Source: an uncultured Pelagibacteraceae bacterium
GTDB taxonomy: Bacteria; Pseudomonadota; Alphaproteobacteria; Pelagibacterales; Pelagibacteraceae
Direction: 5' to 3'
Length of the DNA stretch: 64,000 bases
NCBI GenBank assembly: GCA_902560815.1
Contig: CACENP010000006.1
Coordinates: 1 to 64,000, forward strand
Shown: in pieces, positions 1 to 9,012 of the stretch
Layout: each line of letters opens with the position of its first letter
Position numbering within the stretch: the stretch's first letter is position 1
Program-made: the position numbers and the translations under genes
Notes under the pieces: model-generated
Database searches by the model: none
Seen by the model: only the letters and a program-made list of their open reading frames with translations
Told to the model about the DNA's origin: nothing

Positions 1-531
1 AATACCGAGTCAGAAATTATGGGAGCTGGTTACGTTTCTGTTTTCGTTGAAAAAGAACTTGGACCTGTTTTCATAGGAATAGATTACGTTGGATCTACTC
101 TTGAAACTGAAGAAGCTGAAAGAGCTGTAAGAGATTGTGGAGCAAAAGGTGACTCTGCTTCTTGTAGTACAGGAGCTGGTTATAATGACAAAACCAACAA
201 GGTAAAAGTAGAATTTCAAGATTTAGCTACTGTTTACGCAGGTGTAACAGTTTTTGAAAATTTTTACGCAAAAGTTGGTGCTATGACTGTTGATGTAGTT
301 ACTAAAGAAAGTTTAGGAACTGGATCTGAATATGGCAACACATCTATGGATGGTTTATTGTTTGGTATTGGTGGCGAAGCTGCTTTGCCTAACGGTATGT
401 TCATTAGAGGTGAAGCAAATTATTTAGAGTTTGATGCAGTTGAGTTAGTTGGAAGCAACGCAGATAATAAAGTTAGAATAGACGGTATAGATGGTGTAGC
501 CGCTAAAGTATCTATAGGCGCAAGCTTCTAA
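1..531 (+). CDS. outer-membrane beta-barrel protein, 5' end outside the window
   Basis: The reading frame is open to the left edge, so only the last 176 codons are present; the stop is TAA at 529-531. Short alternating hydrophobic/polar strands, glycine-rich turns and a final phenylalanine (ending SIGASF) are typical of outer-membrane barrels that use the C-terminal aromatic residue as the BamA recognition signal. Style and size resemble the eight-stranded OmpA-like/opacity group. Two cysteines in CGAKGDSASC sit in what looks like a surface loop and could form a disulfide. An ATG at 19 is in frame but is not a credible start, because barrel-like sequence continues upstream. A strong terminator follows. 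The substrate or structural role cannot be told. Confidence 0.8.
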   Translation, partial: NTESEIMGAGYVSVFVEKELGPVFIGIDYVGSTLETEEAERAVRDCGAKGDSASCSTGAGYNDKTNKVKVEFQDLATVYAGVTVFENFYAKVGAMTVDVVTKESLGTGSEYGNTSMDGLLFGIGGEAALPNGMFIRGEANYLEFDAVELVGSNADNKVRIDGIDGVAAKVSIGASF

Positions 532-551
532 GTTTAATCAAAAACAAATTT

Positions 552-583
552 AAAAAAAGCCCCTTTCGAGGGGCTTTTTTTTT
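552..583 (+). terminator. intrinsic terminator after the barrel gene
   Basis: GCCCC (559-563), loop TTTCGA, GGGGC (570-574), followed by nine T; the upstream A-run pairs with the T-run. It lies 20 bases after the barrel stop codon and separates that gene from the next one. Because of the A-run it may also work weakly in reverse. Confidence 0.93.
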
Positions 584-625
584 ATCTGTATTAAAAAATG
601 ATATTAACTATATAATCTCTTGATA

Positions 626-1396
626 ATGAAATTAGGATTTATAGGAACAGGAAAAATAACTTCATCCGTAGTTACCGGAATATGCAGATCTAAAATATCT
701 TTTAAAAAAATAATATTATCACCAAGAAATAGAAATATAGCAAAGAAACTAAAAAAAAAATTTAGAAAAGTTTCTATTGCAAAAAATAATCAGGAAATAG
801 TTAACTCTTGTAATTGGGTTTTTTTAGCGGTTACTCCTACAGTAGGTCAAAAAATTATTAAAAATTTAAAATTTAAACCTAGACAAACAATTGTCAGTTT
901 TATTTCAACGATGACTCTGATTCAGCTTAAAAAAGCTATCAAAGTAAAAGCGATAATTGCAAGAGCAGTACCGCTTCCTCCAATTTCATTAAAAAAAGGT
1001 CCAGTTCCATTATTTCCACCAAATAAGAAAATTAAAAATTTTTTTGATAAACTTGGAACAACGGTTGAAATTAATAATGAAAAATTGTCTAAAAACTTTT
1101 GGTCCACATCAGGAATGATGGCCCCATTTTACGAGTTATTAAGCACAATGTCTAATTGGCTAGTTAAACGAGGTGTTAAAAGAGATAAAGCACAGAAGTA
1201 TATAACTTCACTTTTTGTTGCATTGTCTGAAGATGCTGTTGTTAATTCTAATAAAGATTTGAAGTATTTAGTAAAAGAATCACAAACTCCAAGAGGACTT
1301 AATGAACAAGGCATTAAAGAACTAAGAAAATCTGGATTCTATAGATCAACAGAAAAAACGTTAAATAGCATTCTTAAAAGATTAAACAAAGTATAA
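626..1396 (+). CDS. pyrroline-5-carboxylate reductase-like NAD(P)-dependent oxidoreductase
   Basis: 256 residues. The N-terminal GFIGTGKI motif is the Rossmann dinucleotide-binding loop of the ProC/6-phosphogluconate-dehydrogenase-like group, and the NWVFLAVTP and ARAVPLPP segments match ProC blocks (FLAVKP, RxMPNTP). The C-terminal helical region is there, but the ProC signature SPGGTT is replaced by QTPRGLNEQ, so the substrate may not be pyrroline-5-carboxylate. I chose the ATG at 626; a TTG at 620 is in frame but has no better ribosome site. It stands just ahead of the Liv genes (6-base gap) and is probably co-transcribed with them, which fits a role with amino or imino acids. The family is clear, the exact reaction is not. 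Confidence 0.72.
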   Translation: MKLGFIGTGKITSSVVTGICRSKISFKKIILSPRNRNIAKKLKKKFRKVSIAKNNQEIVNSCNWVFLAVTPTVGQKIIKNLKFKPRQTIVSFISTMTLIQLKKAIKVKAIIARAVPLPPISLKKGPVPLFPPNKKIKNFFDKLGTTVEINNEKLSKNFWSTSGMMAPFYELLSTMSNWLVKRGVKRDKAQKYITSLFVALSEDAVVNSNKDLKYLVKESQTPRGLNEQGIKELRKSGFYRSTEKTLNSILKRLNKV

Positions 1397-1402
1397 TTAT
1401 CT

Positions 1403-2185
1403 ATGCAGCCAGATCAAAATATTCTGCAGATTAATAACATTTCAAAATATTTTGGTGGTTTGGCAGCAGTATCAAATTGTTCTTTAAATATTAAAAAAGG
1501 ATCTATCACCGGAGTTATTGGACCCAATGGATCTGGCAAAACTACATTATTTAATTTGATTGCAGGAAATTTAAAACCTAATTCAGGACATGTAATGTTT
1601 AATAACGAAGAAATAACCTCAATTCCATCATACGAATTGTTTTCAAAAGGATTGTTGAGAACTTTTCAAATAGCACATGAGTTTACAAATTTAACTGTAT
1701 TGGAGAATTTAATGATGGTACCTGGCAACCAATCAGGTGAAAAATTGATGACAGCATTGCTAAATCCAAAATTAGTTAAAAAAGAAGAAGAAATAGTAAA
1801 ACAAAAAGCCTATGAAGTAATTGATTTTTTAAATTTAAAGCACTTAGCAAATGAACTGGCTGGAAATCTATCAGGCGGTCAAAAAAAGTTACTTGAACTT
1901 GGAAGAACTATGATGGTTGATGCAAAAATAGTTTTACTTGATGAGGTTGGTGCTGGTGTTAATAGAACTTTATTAAAAGATATTGGAACAGCTATTCAAA
2001 GATTAAATAAAGAAAAAGGTTATACTTTTTGTATGATTGAACATGATATGGATTTTATAAAAAGAATGTGCGACCCAGTAATTGTTATGGCGGAAGGATC
2101 TGTATTATTTGAAGGTACACCAGACGAAGTGATGAAAAATGAAAAAGTAATAGAAAGTTATTTAGGCCGAGCTAAAACAAAATAG
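1403..2185 (+). CDS. livG: branched-chain amino acid-type ABC transporter ATPase LivG
   Basis: 260 residues, usual LivG length. It shows Walker A GPNGSGKTT (about residue 40), the Q-loop region RTFQIAHEFTNLTVLENL typical of LivG, the signature LSGGQ and a His switch (MIEHDMDFI). The Walker B/D-loop reads LLDEVGAGVN where the family normally has LLDEPxAGLN, so the proline after the catalytic glutamate is replaced by valine. It is the first of four transporter genes in the order G-F-H-M with short gaps. It powers import of amino acids or related small amides across the inner membrane. Confidence 0.93.
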   Translation: MQPDQNILQINNISKYFGGLAAVSNCSLNIKKGSITGVIGPNGSGKTTLFNLIAGNLKPNSGHVMFNNEEITSIPSYELFSKGLLRTFQIAHEFTNLTVLENLMMVPGNQSGEKLMTALLNPKLVKKEEEIVKQKAYEVIDFLNLKHLANELAGNLSGGQKKLLELGRTMMVDAKIVLLDEVGAGVNRTLLKDIGTAIQRLNKEKGYTFCMIEHDMDFIKRMCDPVIVMAEGSVLFEGTPDEVMKNEKVIESYLGRAKTK

Positions 2186-2198
2186 GAGAAAATAATTA

Positions 2199-2906
2199 AT
2201 GGCTTTTTTTGAAGGAAGTAAAATGACAGCTGGATATGGAAATGGTCCAGATATTATTAACTCATGTTCAATTAATGCAAATAAAGGAGAGATAGTTGCA
2301 ATACTTGGTCCCAATGGTGCTGGAAAGTCCACTGCAATGAAAGCAATGTTAGGTCTTCTTAATTTGAAATCAGGGTCTGTTTTAATGGATGGAAAAGATA
2401 TTTCTAATTTATCTCCTCAAAATCGGGTTAAGGCTGGAATATCATTTGTTCCACAAACTAGAAATGTATTTGCTGATTTAACTGTAAGAGAAAATTTAGA
2501 GGTTGGTGCTTTTTTACGTGAAGATGATGTTAATAAAGTTATTGAAGAAATTTATGAATTATTTCCTATTTTAAATGAAAAAAAATCACAAAAAGTAGGT
2601 GAATTATCAGGAGGACAAAGACAACAAGTGGCTCTTGGAAGAGCATTAATGATAAGGCCTTCTGTTTTAATGTTAGATGAACCAACAGCAGGAGTTTCTC
2701 CAATAGTAATGGACGAATTATTTGAGCATATAATTAAAGTCAAAGAAACAAATGTAGCAATTATAATGGTCGAACAAAATGCAAAACAAGCATTGAGTAT
2801 TTCTGATAGAGGATACGTATTAGTTACAGGTGAAAATAAATTTGAAGGATCTGGAAATGAATTACTTAATGATCCTGAAGTTAGAAGGTCTTTCTTAGGA
2901 GCTTAA
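2199..2906 (+). CDS. livF: branched-chain amino acid-type ABC transporter ATPase LivF
   Basis: 235 residues, full LivF length. Walker A GPNGAGKST, signature LSGGQRQQ and Walker B LMLDEPTAGVSP are all canonical, and FVPQTRNVFADLTVREN is the LivF-type Q-loop region. A good ribosome site (AGGAGA) sits before the ATG. The next gene starts at the base after its stop codon, so translation is probably coupled. It should form the heterodimeric ATPase with LivG. Confidence 0.94.
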   Translation: MAFFEGSKMTAGYGNGPDIINSCSINANKGEIVAILGPNGAGKSTAMKAMLGLLNLKSGSVLMDGKDISNLSPQNRVKAGISFVPQTRNVFADLTVRENLEVGAFLREDDVNKVIEEIYELFPILNEKKSQKVGELSGGQRQQVALGRALMIRPSVLMLDEPTAGVSPIVMDELFEHIIKVKETNVAIIMVEQNAKQALSISDRGYVLVTGENKFEGSGNELLNDPEVRRSFLGA

Positions 2907-3917
2907 ATGGATTTTATAAACGCAATATTGGTATTATTAAATTATACGATAATACCTGCTTTAACATACGGATCACAGTTAGCACTTGGAGCAATTTTTG
3001 TAACATTGATTTATGGAATATTAAGATTTGCGAACTTTGCAACTGGAGACATGATGTCATTTGGAACCATGTTTGCAGTTCTTCTTACGTATTATTTTCA
3101 ATCGTTAGGTATAAATCTTGGAATATTTCCAACAGCTTTAATAACAATTCCTATTGCGACTTTTATGATGATTTTATACATGTTATCCATAGACAAATTT
3201 GTATTCGAATATTATCGAATTAAAAAAAGCCCGCCAGTTCAGCTTGCAATGGTTAGTGTTGGGGTAATGTTTGTTACTCAAGCAATAATAAGGATAATAA
3301 TTGGACCTGCAGATAGAACTTTTCTTGATGGAGAAAAATTTATTTTAAAAGCTTCCGAATTTAAAGAAATGACAGGATTAAATGAGGGTTTAACCATTAA
3401 GTCAACACAAGCGATAACAATAGTTATTACCATGATTGTAGTTTCTATAATGTTTTGGTTTTTAAATAGAACTAAAACTGGAACAAGTATGCGAGCTTAT
3501 TCTGATAATGAGGATTTAGCTTTACTATCAGGAATAGATCCAAAAAAAGTTGTATTAATTACTTGGGTTATTGCTGGAATATTAGCAACAATCGGCGGAA
3601 CTTTGTATGGACTAGACAAAAGCTATAGACCATTTGTATATTTTAATAATATGTTACCAATATTTGCAGCAGCAATTGTTGGTGGAATAGGAAATCCTTT
3701 TGGTGCTTTTTTAGGGGGATACGTTATTGCATTTGCTGAAATATTTTTAACTTATGCTTATAAAAAGTTTTTTACGTATATACTCCCAGAAGCATTAGAA
3801 CCAAATTCTATGATGCAAATATTATCAACTGATTATAAGTTTGCAGTTTCATTTTCAATTTTAGTAATTGTCTTATTATTTAGACCTTCGGGAATATTTA
3901 AAGGAAAAACACTATGA
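2907..3917 (+). CDS. livH: branched-chain amino acid-type ABC transporter permease LivH
   Basis: 336 residues with about eight hydrophobic segments. YGSQLALGAIFVTLIYGILRFANFATGDMM resembles the LivH opening block in pieces (ALGAIFVTLIYG, then FANFATGD), and a late GGIGNPFGAFLGG loop is the permease signature that contacts the ATPases. It starts directly after livF and its last four bases overlap livM. Inner-membrane channel subunit, pairing with LivM. Confidence 0.92.
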   Translation: MDFINAILVLLNYTIIPALTYGSQLALGAIFVTLIYGILRFANFATGDMMSFGTMFAVLLTYYFQSLGINLGIFPTALITIPIATFMMILYMLSIDKFVFEYYRIKKSPPVQLAMVSVGVMFVTQAIIRIIIGPADRTFLDGEKFILKASEFKEMTGLNEGLTIKSTQAITIVITMIVVSIMFWFLNRTKTGTSMRAYSDNEDLALLSGIDPKKVVLITWVIAGILATIGGTLYGLDKSYRPFVYFNNMLPIFAAAIVGGIGNPFGAFLGGYVIAFAEIFLTYAYKKFFTYILPEALEPNSMMQILSTDYKFAVSFSILVIVLLFRPSGIFKGKTL

Positions 3918-5284
3918 GACAATATACAAATGTAATTACAGCTTACTTAATAATGTTTACCTTAATTATTTTGGTCGGAATATTCCAATCCTGGTCAATT
4001 GCTTTAACGATTTTAAACTACTGTTTAATTTCAGCAGTTATGACTATAGGTGCAAATATCCAATGGGGATATGCCGGGTTAATTAACTTTGGAATAATGG
4101 GTTACACCGCTTTAGGCGGATTAGCTGTTGTACTTGTATCGGTAGCGCCTGTTGGGGAAGCTTGGCGTGTAGGCGGATTAAATATGATGATTTGTTTAGG
4201 TGTTATAATTGGAATAGTTTTTTCAATTCGTCTTACTTTAAAAAAAATTGCGAAATCCAAAAATAGAAATTATTTAATAGCTGCTATAATTATAATTGGA
4301 ATATTATTACTAAGATTAATTTCAGCACCTGCTATTGAAAACATTGAGGCAGTAGAACCAGCTAAAACAGGTTTTTTAGGTGGACTTGGTCTTCCAGTTT
4401 TATTTTCATGGATAGCTGGAGCATTTCTTGCAGGTGGATTAGCTTTCGTAGTAGGAAAAGTAGCATTAGGTCTAAGAGCTGATTACTTGGCAATTGCAAC
4501 TCTATTGATTGCAGAAATAGTTGTATCTATAATTAAGCATGAAGATTGGTTGGCTAGGGGAGTAAAAAATGTAATTGGTCTTAAAAGACCAGCACCATAT
4601 GAAATTAATCTTCAGCAATCACCGTGGTTTATAGATTTAGTTGAAAAATTTCACTCAGGAAAACTAGCATTAATTAATTCTGTTTCAGAAAAACAAGAAG
4701 TTTTAAAACAGTTAGTTATTGATGCTTCATCGGTGTATGTAAAACTTTGTTTTACAGGGTTATTTTTAACTGTCGTTATAATTTTATTAATTGTTACTCA
4801 AAAAGCTCTTTATTCTCCATGGGGAAGAATGATGCGAGCAATAAGGGATAACGAAGAAGCTGCAGGAGCTATGGGAAAAAATGTTGTTAAACAGCATTTG
4901 TTAATATTTATTTTAGGTTCTGCAATAGTTGGTATAGCAGGGGCCATGATGGTAACCAACGATGGATTATTTACGCCAGGAAGTTACAGACCAATGAGAT
5001 ATACATTTGTTATTTGGGTAATGGTTATTGTTGGAGGAACAGGAAATAATTTTGGAGCAATTTTAGGTGGTTTTGTTGTTTGGTTTTTATGGGTTGAAGC
5101 AGCACCAATAGCACTATTTTTTATTAATCTTTTCACAGCGCATTTACCAGAAACAAATGAAATTAGAGTACATTTAATAAATAGCGCTCCATATTTTAGA
5201 TTTTTAGTGATCGGAACAGCACTATTGGTTATAATGAGATTTAGACCACAAGGAATTTTACCGGAGAAAATAATTAAAAATTAA
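3914..5284 (+). CDS. livM: branched-chain amino acid-type ABC transporter permease LivM
   Basis: 456 residues, longer than the usual 300-420. Conserved permease blocks include NIQWGYAGLINFGIMGY, LGLRADYLAIATLLIAEIV and the C-terminal GGTGNNFGAILGG loop. The extra length lies in a hydrophobic stretch around residues 95-160 and a soluble loop around 225-275. ATG overlaps the livH stop (ATGA). It forms the transmembrane pore with LivH; the binding protein is encoded convergently at 5407-6597. Confidence 0.91.
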   Translation: MRQYTNVITAYLIMFTLIILVGIFQSWSIALTILNYCLISAVMTIGANIQWGYAGLINFGIMGYTALGGLAVVLVSVAPVGEAWRVGGLNMMICLGVIIGIVFSIRLTLKKIAKSKNRNYLIAAIIIIGILLLRLISAPAIENIEAVEPAKTGFLGGLGLPVLFSWIAGAFLAGGLAFVVGKVALGLRADYLAIATLLIAEIVVSIIKHEDWLARGVKNVIGLKRPAPYEINLQQSPWFIDLVEKFHSGKLALINSVSEKQEVLKQLVIDASSVYVKLCFTGLFLTVVIILLIVTQKALYSPWGRMMRAIRDNEEAAGAMGKNVVKQHLLIFILGSAIVGIAGAMMVTNDGLFTPGSYRPMRYTFVIWVMVIVGGTGNNFGAILGGFVVWFLWVEAAPIALFFINLFTAHLPETNEIRVHLINSAPYFRFLVIGTALLVIMRFRPQGILPEKIIKN

Positions 5285-5353
5285 ATGAAATATTTACTTT
5301 TAGGAATGGCATTAGCTTTTTTGATGTATTTATCTGATAAATATATTTTTTAG
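5285..5353 (+). CDS. possible 22-residue membrane micropeptide after livM
   Basis: The ATG comes right after the livM stop codon (TAAATG) and reads MKYLLLGMALAFLMYLSDKY, then IF and a TAG stop. This is one hydrophobic helix with a lysine at the start and a charged pair near the end, like known single-helix transporter micropeptides. The terminator begins nine bases after its stop, so it would be the last gene of the transcript. A 22-codon hydrophobic frame can occur by chance in AT-rich DNA, so conservation decides. Confidence 0.38.
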   Translation: MKYLLLGMALAFLMYLSDKYIF

Positions 5354-5361
5354 AATAAAAA

Positions 5362-5393
5362 AAAACCCCAGCGAATTTCTTCGCTGAGGTTTT
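5362..5393. terminator. bidirectional intrinsic terminator between livM and the binding-protein gene
   Basis: An A-run, CCCCAGCGA, a six-base loop, TCGCTGAGG and a T-run make a stem with one C/A mismatch. A-run on one side and T-run on the other let it stop transcription from both convergent units. Confidence 0.88.
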
Positions 5394-5406
5394 AAAGAAT
5401 TAAGTA

Positions 5407-6597
5407 TTATCTTTGTTTTTTAGTTTTAAATTTACCGCCTTTAACTTCTTTTTCTAAGAAAGAACCAAATGCTTCACCTACATCAGTAAATTCAACACCT
5501 GTTGCACCTTCATAGTTAACGGCTTTTCCTTTAGCTAATAAATCTAAAGCTTTTCCTAATTCACCTGGGTAGATTTTTTTACCAGGTGCATTTGCTACAG
5601 CCATAACATTTGCTTGAACAGTAGCTCTGTCAGCTTTTCCACCTGCTTGCATAGCAAGAGTGATTAAAGCAGCAGCGTCATATGACTCACCTGTGTAAGG
5701 ACCTGAAGAATCAATACCAGCAGCTTTTGCTACATCAGCAAAAACTCCAGCACCTTTTCCAGTTGATCCAGGTAGAGAACCAAATGATTTGTTTAAAGCT
5801 TTACCAAATTTATCAGTTAATGAGTCTCCGATCATACCATCAGATAAAATAAATCTATCAAATGATCCTGCGTCAAGAGAACCCTGAATAATTTGTGCTC
5901 CAGCTTGGTCAAGATAACCTAGAACAGCAACAGCATCACCACCAGCAGACGCTAGCGTTGCTACTTCAGCTGAGTAGTCACCTTTACCTTCTTCGTGAGC
6001 AAGAACAGTAGTTACTTTAATGCCATGAGCTTTAACAGCTGCTTCATAAACATCTGATAAACCTTTACCATAGTCATTATTTGTATAAGTAATCGCTACA
6101 CTTTTAACTTTTCTGTCTTTAGTAATGTCAGCCAAGATTGCACCACCTCTTGCATCTGATGGAGCAGTTCTAAAGAAAAATCCATTGTCAGCTAAAGTAG
6201 TTAATCCTGGAGAAGTTGCAGATGGAGAAATCATTACTACTCCATTTGGCACAGCAACATTAGTTGCAATTGCACCTGTAACTCCAGAACAGTCAGCTCC
6301 CATAATAGCGACAACACCTCCGTCCACTAATCCTTGAGCAGCAGTTGTAGCAGCAGCAGAGTCAACACAAGTTGAGTCAGCTCTTTCTACTGATATTTTC
6401 TTTCCACCAAGTAATGATCCTGAGTCTGAAGCTTCTTTAAATGCAAGCTCAGCAGACGCAGCCATAGCTGGTGTAAGAGATTCAATTGGACCAGTGAAAC
6501 CTAAAATGATACCCATTTTAATTCCATGTCCATCTGCAAAAGTATTTGTTGTCATTGTAGAAACAAATAAGAATGCAGCTAAAATTAATTTTCTCAT
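5407..6597 (-). CDS. livJ: LivJ/LivK-type periplasmic amino acid-binding protein
   Basis: 396 residues from the ATG at 6597, chosen because AAAGGGAAAA precedes it and the protein then begins with a clean signal peptide (MRKLILAAFLFVSTMTTNTF, cut after the Ala of FADG). A longer frame to 6621 lacks these. The mature part shows the type I periplasmic binding fold of the Leu/Ile/Val family: GIILGFTGPIESLTP at the start, GADCSGVTGAIA, and VAITYTNNDYGKGL in the hinge region. It faces the livGFHM genes across a shared terminator, so it is almost certainly their binding protein but has its own promoter, as expected for a component needed in excess. Confidence 0.92.
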   Translation of the reverse strand: MRKLILAAFLFVSTMTTNTFADGHGIKMGIILGFTGPIESLTPAMAASAELAFKEASDSGSLLGGKKISVERADSTCVDSAAATTAAQGLVDGGVVAIMGADCSGVTGAIATNVAVPNGVVMISPSATSPGLTTLADNGFFFRTAPSDARGGAILADITKDRKVKSVAITYTNNDYGKGLSDVYEAAVKAHGIKVTTVLAHEEGKGDYSAEVATLASAGGDAVAVLGYLDQAGAQIIQGSLDAGSFDRFILSDGMIGDSLTDKFGKALNKSFGSLPGSTGKGAGVFADVAKAAGIDSSGPYTGESYDAAALITLAMQAGGKADRATVQANVMAVANAPGKKIYPGELGKALDLLAKGKAVNYEGATGVEFTDVGEAFGSFLEKEVKGGKFKTKKQR

Positions 6598-6609
6598 AAT
6601 TTTCCCTTT

Positions 6610-6623
6610 AATTGTTAACAATT
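6610..6623. promoter_or_regulatory. 14-base perfect palindrome in the livJ leader
   Basis: AATTGTTAACAATT reads the same on both strands and lies 12 bases upstream of the livJ start, just before its ribosome site. It could be an operator half-hidden in the leader. The composition is AT-rich, so chance is possible. Confidence 0.3.
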
Positions 6624-6670
6624 TATAAAAGACGATTAGATTATGATTAAATTAATATTTCAATGATTAA

Positions 6671-7528
6671 TTATCTAATTTTTTGAAGCATAAACACTGA
6701 TAGTACAACGATAATTCCACCAGTGACCATTATGAGCGTTGGAATTTCTCCAAAAATTAAAAAAGTTAGTATTAATCCAAAAACAGGAAATAAAGCATAA
6801 AAAGGTAAAACCATTCCTACTGGATAAAATTTATACAAATAGAACATCATCATGTGACCAAATATTGAAATTATAGCTCCAGCATAAAATACTGCTAACC
6901 ATCCATTTGTTTCAATATTAGATATTTGATGAAATACATTTCCCTCAAACAAATGGGAAATAATAATTAATATAATAAAACCAACTAAACCCATAAAAGC
7001 ATTAGTAAATTTTACATCAAGATCTTTAAGATATCTTGAAAATACTTGTGACAAACCATAAAAAAATGCCATAGCAAAAATTAACAATGTCGCTAAGATT
7101 TCTTCTGAAATTTTTGGATCAAATGCTATTAAAACAATTCCAAAAAATGATGCAAATATTAAAATCCATTTTTTAAAACTAATACTTTCACTAAGAAACA
7201 GAGAACTCAAAATAATTGCTAAAGGAATTGAAAGTTGAGCACCAATTGTAATAGGAGCCAAGATTGAAGCAGATTCTAATGACAAATATAAAAACATATT
7301 TACCCCTGCACCCATACATATCGAAAATCCTAAAAGAGGCAGATAATATTTTTTTTGAGGAATTTTTATTTTACAGAAAGGTATTAGGCACAAAAAAACT
7401 ATAACCATTCTTAAAGCCCCAAACATAATTGGATTAATAGAAGCATTTAAACCAAATTTACCTAAAGGATATGCACTTCCTAAAAAGAACATTACTAGGA
7501 CAATTATTACTGTATGCTTAAAAGACAA
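6671..7528 (-). CDS. EamA/DMT-family transporter
   Basis: 285 residues with ten predicted membrane helices in two repeated halves, the normal drug/metabolite transporter architecture; a conserved helix near the end reads FYALFPVFGLILTFLIFGE. The start is TTG at 7528, two bases after the aldehyde dehydrogenase stop; the first helix begins at residue 6, so a later start would cut it. It is the last gene of the 13230-to-6671 operon and probably imports or exports the substrate or product of that pathway. Confidence 0.82.
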   Translation of the reverse strand: MSFKHTVIIVLVMFFLGSAYPLGKFGLNASINPIMFGALRMVIVFLCLIPFCKIKIPQKKYYLPLLGFSICMGAGVNMFLYLSLESASILAPITIGAQLSIPLAIILSSLFLSESISFKKWILIFASFFGIVLIAFDPKISEEILATLLIFAMAFFYGLSQVFSRYLKDLDVKFTNAFMGLVGFIILIIISHLFEGNVFHQISNIETNGWLAVFYAGAIISIFGHMMMFYLYKFYPVGMVLPFYALFPVFGLILTFLIFGEIPTLIMVTGGIIVVLSVFMLQKIR

Positions 7529-7530
7529 TT

Positions 7531-9012
7531 TTATCTCATTGAAAATGGATCAAGAGTTGGTTTATCCGAAGTATAATACCAAGTTGTTTTTACTCTTGTG
7601 TAATCTTTTATAGATTCAATACCTGCTTCTTTACCATAGCCACTATCTTTCATTCCTCCAAATGGAGCAGATGGAGATATTAGTCTATAAGTATTTACAA
7701 ATGTAATCCCAGCTCTAATTGCTTTTGAAACTCTCATGCCTCTTGAGAAGTCGCTAGTATAAACTCCAGATGATAAACCATATTGGTTATCATTCATTTT
7801 ATTTATTACTTCTTCTTCATTTTCAAATTTCATTACAGATAGCACTGGACCAAAAAGTTCATTTTCTGCAGTGGGAAGATTATGATTATCACACTCAATA
7901 ATTGTTGGAGGAAAATAGTATCCTTCATTTGAAAATGAATGTCTTTTACCTCCACATTTAATTTTTCCACCTTGTTCTACAGTTAATTTAATATTTTTTT
8001 CTATTATTTCTAATTGTTTAAAATTACCAATTGGACCCATTTCGCTTTCAGGATCCATAGGCGCACCAATTTTTATTTTTTCTGCTCTTGCAGCAAGCTT
8101 ATCTAGAAATTCATTATAAATTCCTTTTTGTAAATAAAGTCTTGAACCAGCAATACAACTTTGGCCACTTGCACCAAAAATTCCTGCGGTAATTCCATTT
8201 ATTGCATTTTCTTGATGAGCATCTTCAAATACTGCTACAGGGCTTTTTCCTCCAAGTTCCAGACTTACTTCAGATAAATTTTCAGCTGAATTTCTAATTA
8301 TATGTCTTGCAGTTTCAGGACCTCCTGTAAAAGCAATTTTTTCAACTAAATTATGTGTTGTTAGAGCCTTTCCGCATGGATCACCATAACCAGTAATAAC
8401 ATTTACAACACCTTTTGGTATTCCTGTTTCTTCAACTAATTTTGCAAACTCAAATAAAACTGCAGGCGCTAGCTCTGACGACTTTATAACAACAGTATTT
8501 CCCATTGCCAAAGCTGGAGCCAGCTTAGTTACTGTTAATAACATCTGTGAGTTCCAAGGAATAATTGCTGCTATAACACCAATTGGTACTCTCGTAGTTA
8601 TTGCTTGAATGTTTGGTTTATCTATGGGTAAAACTGTTCCCTCAACTTTATCCGCCATACCAGCATAATAGTCATAATATTCTGCAATATAGTTTGCTTG
8701 TTTTTTTGTTTCTCTAAATAATTTTCCAGTATCAATAGTTTCAATTTCTCCAAGTAACTCAGCATTCTTTCTAAGTTTATCCGCTATTGCTCTTAAATAT
8801 TTTCCTCTTTCTCGTGGAAGTAACTTTGGCCATTCTCCTTCAAATGCTTTCTGTGCTGCTTTCACTGCTCTATCAACATCATTTGCACTTGCTTCAGGAA
8901 CTACAGCCCATGGCTTATTATTTTCAGGATTTAAAGTTTCAAAAGTTTTTTTATTATCAGAGTCTACCCATTCTCCATCGATAAACATTTTATATTGCTT
9001 AAGTTTAGTCAT
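7531..9012 (-). CDS. NAD(P)-dependent aldehyde dehydrogenase
   Basis: 493 residues, full length for the family. Catalytic Glu252 lies in LELGGKSP and nucleophile Cys286 in GASGQSC, 34 residues apart as usual; the IPWNSQMLL and FTGGPETA blocks bind the cofactor. The family includes betaine aldehyde and semialdehyde dehydrogenases, but the substrate cannot be read from the sequence. The start overlaps the hydrolase stop by 8 bases. In this operon it probably oxidises an aldehyde made by the ThDP enzyme or after the monooxygenase step. Confidence 0.93.
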   Translation of the reverse strand: MTKLKQYKMFIDGEWVDSDNKKTFETLNPENNKPWAVVPEASANDVDRAVKAAQKAFEGEWPKLLPRERGKYLRAIADKLRKNAELLGEIETIDTGKLFRETKKQANYIAEYYDYYAGMADKVEGTVLPIDKPNIQAITTRVPIGVIAAIIPWNSQMLLTVTKLAPALAMGNTVVIKSSELAPAVLFEFAKLVEETGIPKGVVNVITGYGDPCGKALTTHNLVEKIAFTGGPETARHIIRNSAENLSEVSLELGGKSPVAVFEDAHQENAINGITAGIFGASGQSCIAGSRLYLQKGIYNEFLDKLAARAEKIKIGAPMDPESEMGPIGNFKQLEIIEKNIKLTVEQGGKIKCGGKRHSFSNEGYYFPPTIIECDNHNLPTAENELFGPVLSVMKFENEEEVINKMNDNQYGLSSGVYTSDFSRGMRVSKAIRAGITFVNTYRLISPSAPFGGMKDSGYGKEAGIESIKDYTRVKTTWYYTSDKPTLDPFSMR

